From an uncultured Acidimicrobiales bacterium (lineage in GTDB: Bacteria > Actinomycetota > Acidimicrobiia > Acidimicrobiales > SZUA-35), in assembly GCA_937997485.1 (NCBI GenBank), contig CALKTH010000075.1, positions 27,813 to 91,812 of the forward strand: a DNA stretch of 64,000 bases, written 5' to 3'. Position numbers and translations under genes: made by a program. This document shows positions 15,388 to 24,261 of this stretch, piece by piece. How positions within the stretch are numbered: the stretch's first letter is position 1; each line of letters begins with the position of its first letter. The notes under the pieces are model-generated. The model was not told the DNA's origin, searched no databases, and worked only from the letters and a program-made list of their open reading frames with translations.

Positions 15388-16365
15388 CTACGTCGAAGAG
15401 TTCAGGATCTCTGCTGCTTCCTTGAGGTCAGCCGCGGTGAGGGTGCTGACTTCCTCCTTGGTCAGGAAACGGGCTCGGCCACTGCCGGACAGGCGAAGAG
15501 CCTGCCGGTTGATTGCCTGCTCGAAAAGCGAACGGGCGGAGCGAGCATTGGCGAAGCTCTCATCCCTCGTGATGGTCTCAAGAATGAGGGTCAGTCGAAG
15601 CCGGGCATCATCCTCGAGCCTGTAATCGGCGTCCTGCGCCATGCCGTCGAAGATCTCGACCAGCTCGTCGACGGAGTAGTCGGGGAAGCGGATCTCCCGA
15701 GCGAAGCGACTGCGAAGACCGGGATTGGATCGCAGGAACGCTTCCATCTGCTTTGGGTAGCCCGCCACGATCACCACGAGTTCGTCTCGGTGATCTTCCA
15801 TCCGCTTGAGCAGTGTTTCGATCGCCTCGGCCCCAAAGTCGTGTCCGCCAGTCTTTCCCATCCCTGGAGGCGAGAGGGCGTATGCCTCATCGATGAAGAG
15901 CACGCCACCGAGCGCTTGCTTCACCGCCTTGTTCGTCTTCACGGCCGTGTGACCCACGTACTGGCCGACCAAACCCGAGCGGTCGACCTCGACCAGATGC
16001 CCCTTCTGCAGCAGCCCGATCGACTGGTACATCTCGGCCAGCAGTCGAGCCACCGTGGTTTTGCCGGTTCCCGGGTCGCCGAGAAATACGAGGTGCTGGC
16101 TCGTCGGAACTGCAGCGAGTCCGTGATCCTTTCGGCGCGACTGGATCTGCAGGAACGCGACCTGCGTCTCGACCTGCTCCTTCACGGTGTCGAGCCCAAC
16201 GAGCTTGTCGAGATCCGCCTGCACCTCGGCCAGCGGACGGACCGACTTGTCGGGGATGAGGCGATCACCCAGCGCCTGGGTCACAGCGCTCTCCGATGCC
16301 GCACGACGAGCCGTGTCGCTGGCTTCTTTGAACTTCTTCTGTAGCCGCTCGCGGGGTGTGCTCAC
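15388..16365 (-). CDS. CbbX/SpoVK/EccA-like AAA+ ATPase
   Basis: A 325-residue AAA+ protein read from the GTG at 16365; the frame is open to 16650 but the upstream part overlaps an acyl-CoA dehydrogenase gene on the other strand and has no similarity. Walker A is GDPGTGKTT (96-104), Walker [12 protein letters not shown] (about 155-163), and a pore-loop-like [20 protein letters not shown] and the arginine-finger region [12 protein letters not shown] follow. The family includes CbbX Rubisco activases, SpoVK and the EccA component of ESX secretion. No Rubisco or ESX genes are nearby, so the role is undefined. The promoter region at 16366-16545 is shared with a divergent acyl-CoA dehydrogenase. 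Confidence 0.8.
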   Translation of the reverse strand: MSTPRERLQKKFKEASDTARRAASESAVTQALGDRLIPDKSVRPLAEVQADLDKLVGLDTVKEQVETQVAFLQIQSRRKDHGLAAVPTSQHLVFLGDPGTGKTTVARLLAEMYQSIGLLQKGHLVEVDRSGLVGQYVGHTAVKTNKAVKQALGGVLFIDEAYALSPPGMGKTGGHDFGAEAIETLLKRMEDHRDELVVIVAGYPKQMEAFLRSNPGLRSRFAREIRFPDYSVDELVEIFDGMAQDADYRLEDDARLRLTLILETITRDESFANARSARSLFEQAINRQALRLSGSGRARFLTKEEVSTLTAADLKEAAEILNSST

Positions 16366-16467
16366 CGCCAAGACGGTAGTGGCGCCACCACGGCGAGCGC
16401 GACACACTCCCCTCACCACTGGTCGCCTACTCCGCATTCGGCGTGGTGAGCGTCCTTGGCAGCCATG

Positions 16468-16515
16468 TTCTGCAAGACAGCCAGTCGCGTATCCGACACT
16501 TAGCGTCTTGCAGAA
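16468..16515. promoter_or_regulatory. long-spaced inverted repeat in a divergent promoter region
   Basis: Perfect 11-base arms TTCTGCAAGAC (16468-16478) and GTCTTGCAGAA (16505-16515) lie 26 bases apart, just upstream of the acyl-CoA dehydrogenase start at 16546 and between two divergent genes. The spacing puts the arm centres about 37 bp apart, suitable for a dimer-of-dimers regulator or a looped site. It could also form an RNA hairpin in the 5' leader. Confidence 0.5.
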
Positions 16516-16545
16516 GGGCAGGTGGTCCTGGACTAGAACGTTCGG

Positions 16546-17709
16546 ATGGACTTCACTCCGAATCCCGATCACGAAGCCATCGCCGAGGGTGTCGATCGGG
16601 TCTGTGCCGCGTTCGAGGACAGCTACTGGTCTGAGCGCGACGAGCGACATGAGTTCCCCTGGGCCTTCTACGAGAAGATGGCAGAAGGCGGCTGGGTCGG
16701 CATCGCGATCCCCGAGGAGTACGGCGGCGGTGGCCAGGGCATCAGCGAGGGAGCCATCGTGCTGAACCGGGTGGCTGCCTCAGGCGCGGCGATGAACGGG
16801 TCGACCGCGCTCCATCTCACCATGTTCGGGCTGGAGCCTGTGGTGAAGTTCGGCAACGACCAACTGAAAGAAGCCTTCCTCCCCCGAGCGGCAGCGGGCG
16901 ATCTCCATGTCGCCTTCGGCGTGACCGAACCGGATGCGGGAACGGATACCCGCGGTGTGGCGACTCGGGCCGTAGAGGACGGCATGGGCGGATGGATCGT
17001 GAACGGTCGCAAGATCTGGACGTCGAAGGCATTGGAGTCCGAGGTGTGCCTGCTTCTCACTCGTACCGATGGCGAACCCGGCGATGGCTTCAACGGCCTC
17101 ACACTGTTTCTCGTCGACCTCGACCCTGAACACGTCGACATCGCACCCATTCCGAAGAGCGGACGAAACGCGGTGGCTTCCTGCGAGGTCGCGTATGACG
17201 ACCTTCCCGTTCCGGCCTGGCGCATGGTCGGCGAACGTGGTCGAGGCTTCCATCACATTCTCCACGGGCTGAATGCCGAACGGATTCTGCTGGCGTCCAT
17301 GGCGTGCGGCATCGGCGAAGCAGCCATCCGGCGGGCCGTTGGCTACGCGAAGGAGCGAGAGGTGTTCGGTCGACTGATTGGCGCAAACCAGGCCATTGCC
17401 CACCCCCTCGCCAAGGCACACATGGAGCTGGCGGCGGCGATGGCGTTGGCCCGCGAAGCGGCATGGCGTTTCGACAACGGGCTGGAGTGCGGAGAACAGG
17501 CGAACACGGCGAAGTACTTGGCGGCCGAGGCGAGCTACTTCGCTGCCGACCAGGCCATGCAGACCCACGGGGGCCTCGGCTACGCAACCGAATACCACGT
17601 CGAGCGCTACTGGCGGGAGGCGCGTATCCAGCGGTTGGCGCCCGTCAGTCAGGAGATGACGTTGAACTACATCGCCCAGAACGTTCTCGATCTGCCGCGC
17701 TCGTACTGA
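16546..17709 (+). CDS. acyl-CoA dehydrogenase
   Basis: A 387-residue FAD enzyme with an ATG start, full length. The middle domain has [15 protein letters not shown] (about 124-138) and GRKIWTSKA. The C-terminal domain has [21 protein letters not shown] and [23 protein letters not shown], diagnostic of the short/medium-chain and isovaleryl-type branch. It donates electrons to ETF. It diverges from the AAA ATPase gene and is followed convergently by a methyltransferase gene. Substrate is not determined. Confidence 0.92.
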   Translation: MDFTPNPDHEAIAEGVDRVCAAFEDSYWSERDERHEFPWAFYEKMAEGGWVGIAIPEEYGGGGQGISEGAIVLNRVAASGAAMNGSTALHLTMFGLEPVVKFGNDQLKEAFLPRAAAGDLHVAFGVTEPDAGTDTRGVATRAVEDGMGGWIVNGRKIWTSKALESEVCLLLTRTDGEPGDGFNGLTLFLVDLDPEHVDIAPIPKSGRNAVASCEVAYDDLPVPAWRMVGERGRGFHHILHGLNAERILLASMACGIGEAAIRRAVGYAKEREVFGRLIGANQAIAHPLAKAHMELAAAMALAREAAWRFDNGLECGEQANTAKYLAAEASYFAADQAMQTHGGLGYATEYHVERYWREARIQRLAPVSQEMTLNYIAQNVLDLPRSY

Positions 17710-17716
17710 GCCGGGG

Positions 17717-18544
17717 TCAGCGTCGAGCGATCGTGACGAGGTAGTGGTACGCCTTCTCGACGCGGCCGCCGTATGAGCCATCGATCAGATTCCCAATGCA
17801 GCCAAGCAATCCGACTCGTTGCTCAGAGGGCAGATCAATGTGGCCGGAGTAGGTCTGCAGCACATCGAGGTACTCCGCTGTTGTGGTGCTGACGATCTGG
17901 TCAAAGCGCTTGACCGAGACGGAAGAGAAGCCAGAGCGCTCGAACTCTGAGGTGTCCTCGATGATGTGTTCCGGCTCGGGAAGCCGCTGACCCTTGACCG
18001 TGGACGGGTCCCACGACTCGTAGCACTCTTGCACCTCGGCGAAGAACGGCGACGTCCCACCCTCGACATGATGCGTGCTCACCACGACGAGCGAGCCATC
18101 GGGCGTCAACAGCTCTCGCAGCCGGGCCGACCTCGTTGCGGCATCGAGCCAGTGGAACATGGTGAAGGCAACGATGGCGTCGAACGGGCCTGCGGCAGGA
18201 TCCAGCTTCTCCGCGTCGCCGACGACGACGTTCACATTGTCGAACATCGCCAGTTCGCGGCGGGCGACCTCAGCCAACGCCACGCCCAAGTCCACGGCGA
18301 GCACGGAGCCCACCCGCGGCGCCAGCAGGCGCGTGGCCTGACCCGTGCCGCAGCCGATCTCCAGAACCCGAGTGCCGTCCGCGGGGTCGGGCCGACCGGA
18401 TGAAACGCTCGACACGATGTGGTCGATCAGATTGCTCGGATAGCTGGGGCGCGCCCGGTGATAGCGCTCGGCATCTTCGTCGAATGTCGCCCGAAGCACG
18501 AGGCGTTTGGGGTCGGGAACATCGGCATCTGGCTTGGGCACCAA
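17717..18544 (-). CDS. class I SAM-dependent methyltransferase
   Basis: A 275-residue protein. The SAM-binding motif I is VLEIGCGTGQATRLLAP (about 60-76), followed by the acidic VLAVDLGVAL strand and GDAEKLDP. The HRARPSYP segment at about 29-36 and VAFTMFHWLD in the middle are typical of the YcgJ/trans-aconitate-like group. The acceptor substrate is unknown. It diverges from a VOC protein gene at 18655. Confidence 0.85.
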   Translation of the reverse strand: MVPKPDADVPDPKRLVLRATFDEDAERYHRARPSYPSNLIDHIVSSVSSGRPDPADGTRVLEIGCGTGQATRLLAPRVGSVLAVDLGVALAEVARRELAMFDNVNVVVGDAEKLDPAAGPFDAIVAFTMFHWLDAATRSARLRELLTPDGSLVVVSTHHVEGGTSPFFAEVQECYESWDPSTVKGQRLPEPEHIIEDTSEFERSGFSSVSVKRFDQIVSTTTAEYLDVLQTYSGHIDLPSEQRVGLLGCIGNLIDGSYGGRVEKAYHYLVTIARR

Positions 18545-18654
18545 TCGATGTTCTCACGCCAGCCTCGAATGTGCGACGGGTTCGTGACACACGGTGGCCA
18601 AATGCTGCGCAAGAAACGCGACTGGGAGTCGGCAAGTGACTACCGTCGCAGCTC

Positions 18655-19062
18655 ATGACGGTACAACTGGCCAAGAGCGCGGTCGACATCGGCATTGTCG
18701 TGTCTGACAGCTCAACTGCGCTCGCCTTCTACCGGGATCTTCTCGGCATGGAGCATGTAAGCGACATCATCATGCCCATCGGCGATGGCGGCACCATGCA
18801 TCGCCTCATGTGCGGCGACTCGCTCATCAAACTGGTGAAGCTCGACAACGTGCCGCCTCGCCACGATGGAGGCGGCATCGAGGCCGGCCAGGGCTTTCGC
18901 TACCTGACACTCGTCGTCGAGAACCTCGACGAGATCATGGCTGATTGCCGGCGAGACGGCGTCGAAGTCAAGGTTCCGGTGACCGAGGTGCGCCCGGGCG
19001 TGACGATCGGCATCGTCGCCGACCCCGACGGCAATTGGGTCGAGTTCGTTCAGAACGGCTGA
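18655..19062 (+). CDS. VOC (glyoxalase-fold) protein
   Basis: A 135-residue protein with an ATG start. Two half-modules of the vicinal oxygen chelate fold are visible: VDIGIVVSDSSTALAFYRDL at the N-terminus and FRYLTLVVENLDEIM in the second half, ending with the typical IVADPDGNWVEFVQ. The metal-site glutamate (WVEF) is present. Substrate and reaction are unknown. It is convergent with the 2OG oxygenase gene, with only 10 bases between the stops. Confidence 0.83.
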   Translation: MTVQLAKSAVDIGIVVSDSSTALAFYRDLLGMEHVSDIIMPIGDGGTMHRLMCGDSLIKLVKLDNVPPRHDGGGIEAGQGFRYLTLVVENLDEIMADCRRDGVEVKVPVTEVRPGVTIGIVADPDGNWVEFVQNG

Positions 19063-19072
19063 GACCGCAGCG

Positions 19073-20017
19073 TCAGCTCACGGTCTTCTGAAACTTCGAC
19101 ATCAACCACGGCCCAGCCAAGACCGGCTCGTGCCGTGGTTCTTCGCCGTCGTCGAGGCACGTCGGGAGACACTCGATGCGAGCGTCCCAGTTGGCCATGT
19201 GGAAGAACGCCATTGATTGTCGAGGCGCCCGATCGACGGTGCTCACTCGGTGCACGGTCGAGCGCCAGCGATCGTTCGTCCACTGGGCAATCGAATCTCC
19301 GAGGTTCACCACGAAGGTGCCGGGCTCATCCTCGATCGGAGTCCACGTCCCATCGACAGCCTGGACTTCGAGGCCGGGCACACCGTCGGTCCGCAAGATC
19401 GTGAGGGTGCCGTAGTCGGTGTGGGCGCCGGCTCGCAGCGAGCCGGGAGGCGGAGAGGACGTGAGCTCCGGGTAGTGCAGAGCCCGGAGTGCGCTCGGCG
19501 CGTTGTCAATCAGCGTGTCGAAGAAGTTCGCCGGCAGCCCGAGCGCTCGAGCCATGACGGAGAGGAGCTCGGCCGACACCTTGTTCAACGCGTCAAAGTA
19601 GGCCGACCAGGTGGAGCGCAACGTGGCTGGCGCATCAGGCCAACGAGACGGTGAATGGAACCAGGCGCCAGCAGTGGCAACGGTCTCGGGTACAGGGCCG
19701 AGCGAGTCGGGCCCGACGGAGAAGGATTCCTTCAGATCCGGAGCACCGCCCGCATCTTGCGAGGCGGCCAGCGTTTCGAAGGCAAAGGGTGAGAAGCCGT
19801 AGGGGTAGCCCGGTTCCGGGAAGCCAACTCGCATCTTCTCCTCGTTTGACAGGGCGAAGAAGGCTGCAGCATCGCTCCATGCCGCCTCTCGAATCTCGTC
19901 ATCCACGCAGCTGAAAGGAACGCGGAAGAAACCGAGCGTGCGGCAGGCACGCTCCATTGCCTCGACCTGGGTTTCGAGCGGCGCTCCCGGGTCGATGATC
20001 TCGAGCGAAGTGGTCAC
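19073..20017 (-). CDS. isopenicillin N synthase-like Fe(II)/2-oxoglutarate oxygenase
   Basis: A 314-residue protein read from the GTG at 20017; the upstream part of the frame overlaps the promoter and start of the divergent phosphoesterase gene. The N-terminal DIOX_N-like part contains CRTLGFFRVPF and FFALSNEEKMRV. The 2OG-FeII core has HTDYGTLTIL (His199, Asp201) and STVHRV (His256), then RAPRQSMAFF with the oxoglutarate-binding Arg and Ser. Relatives include gibberellin-oxidase-like and ethylene-forming enzymes. The substrate cannot be predicted. Confidence 0.88.
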   Translation of the reverse strand: MTTSLEIIDPGAPLETQVEAMERACRTLGFFRVPFSCVDDEIREAAWSDAAAFFALSNEEKMRVGFPEPGYPYGFSPFAFETLAASQDAGGAPDLKESFSVGPDSLGPVPETVATAGAWFHSPSRWPDAPATLRSTWSAYFDALNKVSAELLSVMARALGLPANFFDTLIDNAPSALRALHYPELTSSPPPGSLRAGAHTDYGTLTILRTDGVPGLEVQAVDGTWTPIEDEPGTFVVNLGDSIAQWTNDRWRSTVHRVSTVDRAPRQSMAFFHMANWDARIECLPTCLDDGEEPRHEPVLAGPWLMSKFQKTVS

Positions 20018-20116
20018 CGGGGCATGGTGCCGCACGCAATCCAAACCTGCACCATTTCGCCGAATCGAGTGCTGGCCGATCCCCGGTGCTGCACGTCCGA
20101 CCAGTAGCGTGGTCGA

Positions 20117-20737
20117 GTGTTCCTGACCTCCGATCCCCACTTCGGGCACGCAAACATCATCCGGTACTGCGATCGCCCGTACGTCGACTCAGACGAGATG
20201 GATGCGGCACTTGCTGCGAACTGGAATCGCGTGGTCTCGGCGTCTGACGACGTGCTGATCCTCGGTGATCTCACAATGACGTGGAGCGTTTCTCGCCTGG
20301 CTGCCTTCCTCGCCGAGCTGAACGGCTCAATCACGATCGTGCCCGGCAACCACGACGTCTTCTGGCCGGGCCGAATCAAGGCGGGAGGGCGCACCGCGGC
20401 GTCGGTCCAAGAGGCGGTTGAGACCCTGGCCGCGACCGGAGTCACCGTCGATGCCGACCCCGCCCCGCTCGACATCGCGGGCGAACTCGCTGCCCTGCAT
20501 CACTTCCCCTACCGGGGCGACTCAGGCGACCACGACGATCGCTATATCGAGCACCGTCCGGTCGACACCGGCGGCTGGCTCATCCACGGTCACGTGCATG
20601 AGCAGTGGCGTCAGCGAGGGCGGATGATCAACGTTGGCGTCGACGCGTGGTCGCAGGCTCCAGTACACCTCGACACGATTGCCGACCTCATCAAGGCGGG
20701 GCCCAATGACCTCGCCCCACTCCCCCAGCGCGGCTGA
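20117..20737 (+). CDS. metallophosphoesterase
   Basis: A 206-residue calcineurin-like phosphoesterase with a GTG start at 20117; the first residues MFLTSDPHFGH already form the first metal motif (Asp6, His8). Further motifs are GD (50-51), PGNHD (about 76-80), HHFPY and GHVHE, giving a complete two-metal site. It belongs to the short phage/bacterial type. The substrate, probably a phosphoester or nucleotide, is unknown. It diverges from the 2OG oxygenase gene. Confidence 0.87.
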   Translation: MFLTSDPHFGHANIIRYCDRPYVDSDEMDAALAANWNRVVSASDDVLILGDLTMTWSVSRLAAFLAELNGSITIVPGNHDVFWPGRIKAGGRTAASVQEAVETLAATGVTVDADPAPLDIAGELAALHHFPYRGDSGDHDDRYIEHRPVDTGGWLIHGHVHEQWRQRGRMINVGVDAWSQAPVHLDTIADLIKAGPNDLAPLPQRG

Positions 20738-20760
20738 GAGCAGTAGAGCGCGATCGCTCC

Positions 20761-21156
20761 TCAGCCCGGGACTGGGCCGAGCAGATCCCACGGATTCCCG
20801 GCCACGTCTTCGAACACGATCATGCGACCCCAGTCCTCGTCGCGAACCTCGCCGCGAAAGGTCACACCCGCTTCGCTCAACCGTTGGTGACTCGAGTCGA
20901 AGTCGTCCACTCGGAGGAAGAAACCGATGCGTCCGGCCATCTGCTGACCGACCGCTGCTTCCTGCACTTCACCGTCGGCTCGGGCAAGAAGCAGACCGGT
21001 CTCTCGGCCCGGCGGCCGAACGACGACCCAACGCTTGGGTCGACCGTCATTCGTGAGCGACGGCTTGTCCTCCTCCAGTTCGAAGCCCAAGACATCGACA
21101 AAGAAACGAATGGCCGGGTCGTAGTCCTCGACGATGAGGGTGACGAGATCGATCAT
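20761..21156 (-). CDS. VOC (glyoxalase-fold) protein
   Basis: A 131-residue protein with an ATG start. It begins with MIDLVTLIVEDYDPAIRFFV and ends with FEDVAGNPWDLLGP, the standard order of VOC half-modules (RVDDFDSSHQRLSEAGV in the second). The second metal glutamate is replaced by Asp (WDLLG), so the metal site may be altered. It is convergent with the phosphoesterase gene. Confidence 0.82.
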   Translation of the reverse strand: MIDLVTLIVEDYDPAIRFFVDVLGFELEEDKPSLTNDGRPKRWVVVRPPGRETGLLLARADGEVQEAAVGQQMAGRIGFFLRVDDFDSSHQRLSEAGVTFRGEVRDEDWGRMIVFEDVAGNPWDLLGPVPG

Positions 21157-21189
21157 GGGTTCAACCTTGCGGGGGCAGCCGCCGGCTGC

Positions 21190-22098
21190 TCAGTAGGTGT
21201 TGGCGGTGACGATCGGCGTGGGCGCCTCGCCAGATTCGATACGGGCGATATTCGCACCGATCAGCTCGGCGGCAGAAAAGGGATTCGTCTCGCCGGAAAT
21301 GTGTGGAGTGACCACGATCTTCGGGTGGGTCCAAAGCGGTGAATCGGCGGGCAGTGGTTCTACGGGGAGGACATCGAGCACGGCTGCCCGGAGATGGTTG
21401 TCGAGAGCGAAGAGGAGTGCGTCGTGATCCACCGTTCCACCGCGGCCAACGTTCACGAAAACGGCATCGCCCATGGCCTCGAAGACGTCAGCACTGACGA
21501 GACCGGCCGTCGCCTCGCTCATGGGAAGAATGTTGATCACCGATTCGCTGGCTTCGCAGAACTCGAACAGTTCGTCAGGCCCGCAGTAGTGCCGACCGAA
21601 CGGGGTGTCCTTCGCCGATCGGCTCCAGGAGATCACCGGGTACCCCAGCGCTTCGAGGCGCACGCCCACCGCGCTGCCGATTTCGCCGTAGCCCAGGATG
21701 CCGACCGTCCGGCGCTTCTTCTGCCGAAGCGGCGCCCACGCAGCCTCGTGTTGCTTTGCGAGATAGCGATCGAAGCGGCGGGCAAAGTGCACGACCCAGT
21801 GGCTCACGTACTCTGCGATGTCGGCAGACATCTGCGGGTCGACGAGTCGAACGACCGGCACACCCTCAGGAACCTGAGAGAAGTCGACGTGATCGATCCC
21901 TGCGCTCACCAGCAATACGGCGCGGAGCGACGGGTGCTCGGACAGCGTGGACCAATCGTGTTTCCACGGAACGACGTATTCGACGGAAGCAGGATCGCCG
22001 ACATCGGGCCAGCCTCGAATCTCGCGTCCCGGCAGCGTTTGGCGAAACGCCTCGAGCCAGAAGTCTTGATTGCGATCGACGTGGAGCAGAATCGTCAC
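21190..22098 (-). CDS. D-2-hydroxyacid dehydrogenase (GhrA-like)
   Basis: A 302-residue NAD(P)-dependent dehydrogenase read from the GTG at 22098 (MTILLHVDRNQDFWLEAF); the upstream frame overlaps a divergent methyltransferase gene. The nucleotide-binding motif is GYGEIGSAVG. The catalytic residues are Arg in NVGRGGTVDHDALL, Glu in DVLPVEPLPADSPLW and His in VTPHISGET. The length and N-terminal sequence fit the glyoxylate/hydroxypyruvate reductase A branch. Start-to-start overlap with the divergent gene is avoided by 51 bases. Confidence 0.85.
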   Translation of the reverse strand: MTILLHVDRNQDFWLEAFRQTLPGREIRGWPDVGDPASVEYVVPWKHDWSTLSEHPSLRAVLLVSAGIDHVDFSQVPEGVPVVRLVDPQMSADIAEYVSHWVVHFARRFDRYLAKQHEAAWAPLRQKKRRTVGILGYGEIGSAVGVRLEALGYPVISWSRSAKDTPFGRHYCGPDELFEFCEASESVINILPMSEATAGLVSADVFEAMGDAVFVNVGRGGTVDHDALLFALDNHLRAAVLDVLPVEPLPADSPLWTHPKIVVTPHISGETNPFSAAELIGANIARIESGEAPTPIVTANTY

Positions 22099-22149
22099 CG
22101 GTCGAACCGTACCGGAGCGCCAGCCCTGGTTCGGCACGTTTGCTAGAAC

Positions 22150-22845
22150 GTGGTCGTGACCAACCCTGGCGATGACCCCTTCGGCCTCGACGAGGCATAC
22201 GCCGTGGAGACGGTGGAGGACAATCGCCGCCTGTATGCGCGGTGGGCAGACTCGTACGACGACACCTTCCTGACCACGCACGGCTACGTGTATCACGAGA
22301 GCGTCGTGAGCGTTCTGGAGCGCCGCCTCTCGGCCTGCGCCCACGATTTCCCCGTGCTGGATGTGGGTTGCGGCACGGGAGTGGTCGGCATCGAACTTCG
22401 ACGCCGGGGCTACGAGCCAGTTGACGGCATCGACCTCTCACCAGAAATGCTGGGCGTCGCAGCGGCCAAGACCACGCCGAGCGGTTTCTCCGTGTACCGG
22501 CATCTGCACGCGGTCGATCTCACCGAGCCCATCGATCTCCCTCTGCACAACGCGATCGGCCTGGTCAGCGCGGGGACCTTCACGCACGGCCACGTTGGGC
22601 CCGAGCCGATTGCCCGGCTCGTCGACTTGTTGTGCGCTGGCGGGCATGCCGCAATCGGAGTGAATCGGGACGTGTTCTCGTCCGGCGGATTCGACGACAT
22701 GGTGCGATCGCTCGAAGCGGCGGACCGGATCACCGACGTCGAGCTCGTTGACGTGCCCGTCTACGACCCCGATCGCTACACGGCCGAGGACGGCGACCCG
22801 AACACCGTCTCTCGAGTGATTCTGTTCTCGATCCCAAGCTCCTGA
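22150..22845 (+). CDS. class I SAM-dependent methyltransferase
   Basis: A 231-residue protein. The SAM motif I is VLDVGCGTGVVGIELRR (about 69-85), with the acidic GIDLSPEML strand following. The N-terminal YARWADSYDDTF is typical of Williams-Beuren-like/UbiE-type methyltransferases. The start could be the GTG at 22150 or the GTG at 22156; the first is used here. The acceptor is unknown. It is convergent with the MFS gene, 18 bases between stops. Confidence 0.83.
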   Translation: MVVTNPGDDPFGLDEAYAVETVEDNRRLYARWADSYDDTFLTTHGYVYHESVVSVLERRLSACAHDFPVLDVGCGTGVVGIELRRRGYEPVDGIDLSPEMLGVAAAKTTPSGFSVYRHLHAVDLTEPIDLPLHNAIGLVSAGTFTHGHVGPEPIARLVDLLCAGGHAAIGVNRDVFSSGGFDDMVRSLEAADRITDVELVDVPVYDPDRYTAEDGDPNTVSRVILFSIPSS

Positions 22846-22863
22846 AGCAAACCGGGCGGAGGC

Positions 22864-24261
22864 TCAGCCGCTGATGGCGCACAGCCTGGTCAAGGCTGAA
22901 CGGTCGTGATCGCTCGCTGCTGCTCGGGCCGGAAGGGCCAGCGCCGACGCAAGACCAACAACGAGCACCACAGTGGCAAGGCCTCCCGCCGGGGCCAAAC
23001 CGACGCGGGGAAGCGCCGGCTCGTCCGGCACAGGGCCGTCGTCGAGGATGAGGTGGAGAATCATCGCCATCAGGCCCAACGCGATGGCGATCCACCAGAC
23101 CAGCTCGTACGAGCCGGTCTCATCGGCGATGAGACCGCCCATGTAGGCGCCGGCAAACGCTCCGAGCTGGTGCGCAAGGAACACGATCCCAAACAGCGTG
23201 CCGGAGTTGGCCGTCCCGAACTGCTGCGTGACGATGCCGGAGGTGAGCGGGACCGTCGAGAGCCACAGCAGTCCCATCGCCGCTCCGAACACCACGGTCG
23301 TGGCTGCACTGGGTGAGATGAGCAGAAAGGCGGTGATGGCGACCGCCCGCATGCCGTAGATGCCAGCGAGGAGGCGGGTCTTCGAGAACCTGCCGCCCAG
23401 AAATCCGGCGGCGAGGGAACCGAACACGTTGAACAGTCCGATCATCATGAGGGCGACGTCGCCGGAGCGTTCGCTGAGGCCAAGATCGTCGACATAGGTC
23501 GGCAGGTGGGTCGCAATGAACGTGACGTGGAACCCACACACGAAGAAGGCCGCATTGAGCAGGAGGTAGTGGGGCGAGCGTCCCGCCCGCCTCAGGTCGT
23601 CGCGCAGGCTGCGAGCCTCGCCTTCTGCGGCGCGGTCTGCAGCGGAGACCTGGTCGATCGATCGACCCCGAAGCACCGGGGCGAAGAGCAGCAGGGTCAG
23701 CCCGATCACACCGAGCGTGATGGCGGCGGTCTGCCAGTCGGCCCGGTCGAGGATCGCCCGGACGAGGGGGATGAGCACGAACTGGCCGATCGACCCGGCG
23801 GCGCTGACCAGACCCAACGCCATCGAGCGCTTTTCAGGCGGGGCCATCCGGCCGACGGCAGAGAGAACAACGGTGAAGCTCGCGGTCGCCACGGCCAGGC
23901 CGGAGAGGAAGCCCGCCGACAGGATCAGCACTGCCTCAGAGGTGGCGGTGGACATGAGCGCCATCGCCGCGCCGAAGAACACAGCGCCGGCGGCAAGCAC
24001 GCGTGCGGTGCCGAACTTGTCGGCGATGGCACCAGCGATCGGCTGGCACACACCCCACACGATCTGCTGAATGGCGATGGCGAGCGCGAAGGTTCCGCGA
24101 TTCGTGCCGATGGTCTCGACGACCGGCTGGAGAAATAGGCCGAAGGTCGACCGTGTGCCGAGGGCAACAGACGTCACCACTCCCCCGGCCGCGATCGCAG
24201 CCCACAGGGGAACTCTCCGGAACGTTGAAGGGGTGGGAGAAGCGGAGAGTGCCGACGTCAC
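22864..24261 (-). CDS. MFS transporter (monocarboxylate/OFA-like)
   Basis: A 465-residue membrane protein with about 12 hydrophobic segments. The GTG start at 24261 directly follows the stop of the PhyH gene (TAG|GTG), so the two are translationally coupled. The N-terminal STFGLFLQPVVETIG and the ADKFGTARVLA loop are typical of the MCT/OFA subfamily that moves monocarboxylates or oxalate-type acids. A hydrophobic C-terminal extension (from about 425) adds one more helix. Pairing with a dioxygenase suggests uptake or export of that enzyme's substrate or product. Confidence 0.82.
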   Translation of the reverse strand: MTSALSASPTPSTFRRVPLWAAIAAGGVVTSVALGTRSTFGLFLQPVVETIGTNRGTFALAIAIQQIVWGVCQPIAGAIADKFGTARVLAAGAVFFGAAMALMSTATSEAVLILSAGFLSGLAVATASFTVVLSAVGRMAPPEKRSMALGLVSAAGSIGQFVLIPLVRAILDRADWQTAAITLGVIGLTLLLFAPVLRGRSIDQVSAADRAAEGEARSLRDDLRRAGRSPHYLLLNAAFFVCGFHVTFIATHLPTYVDDLGLSERSGDVALMMIGLFNVFGSLAAGFLGGRFSKTRLLAGIYGMRAVAITAFLLISPSAATTVVFGAAMGLLWLSTVPLTSGIVTQQFGTANSGTLFGIVFLAHQLGAFAGAYMGGLIADETGSYELVWWIAIALGLMAMILHLILDDGPVPDEPALPRVGLAPAGGLATVVLVVGLASALALPARAAASDHDRSALTRLCAISG

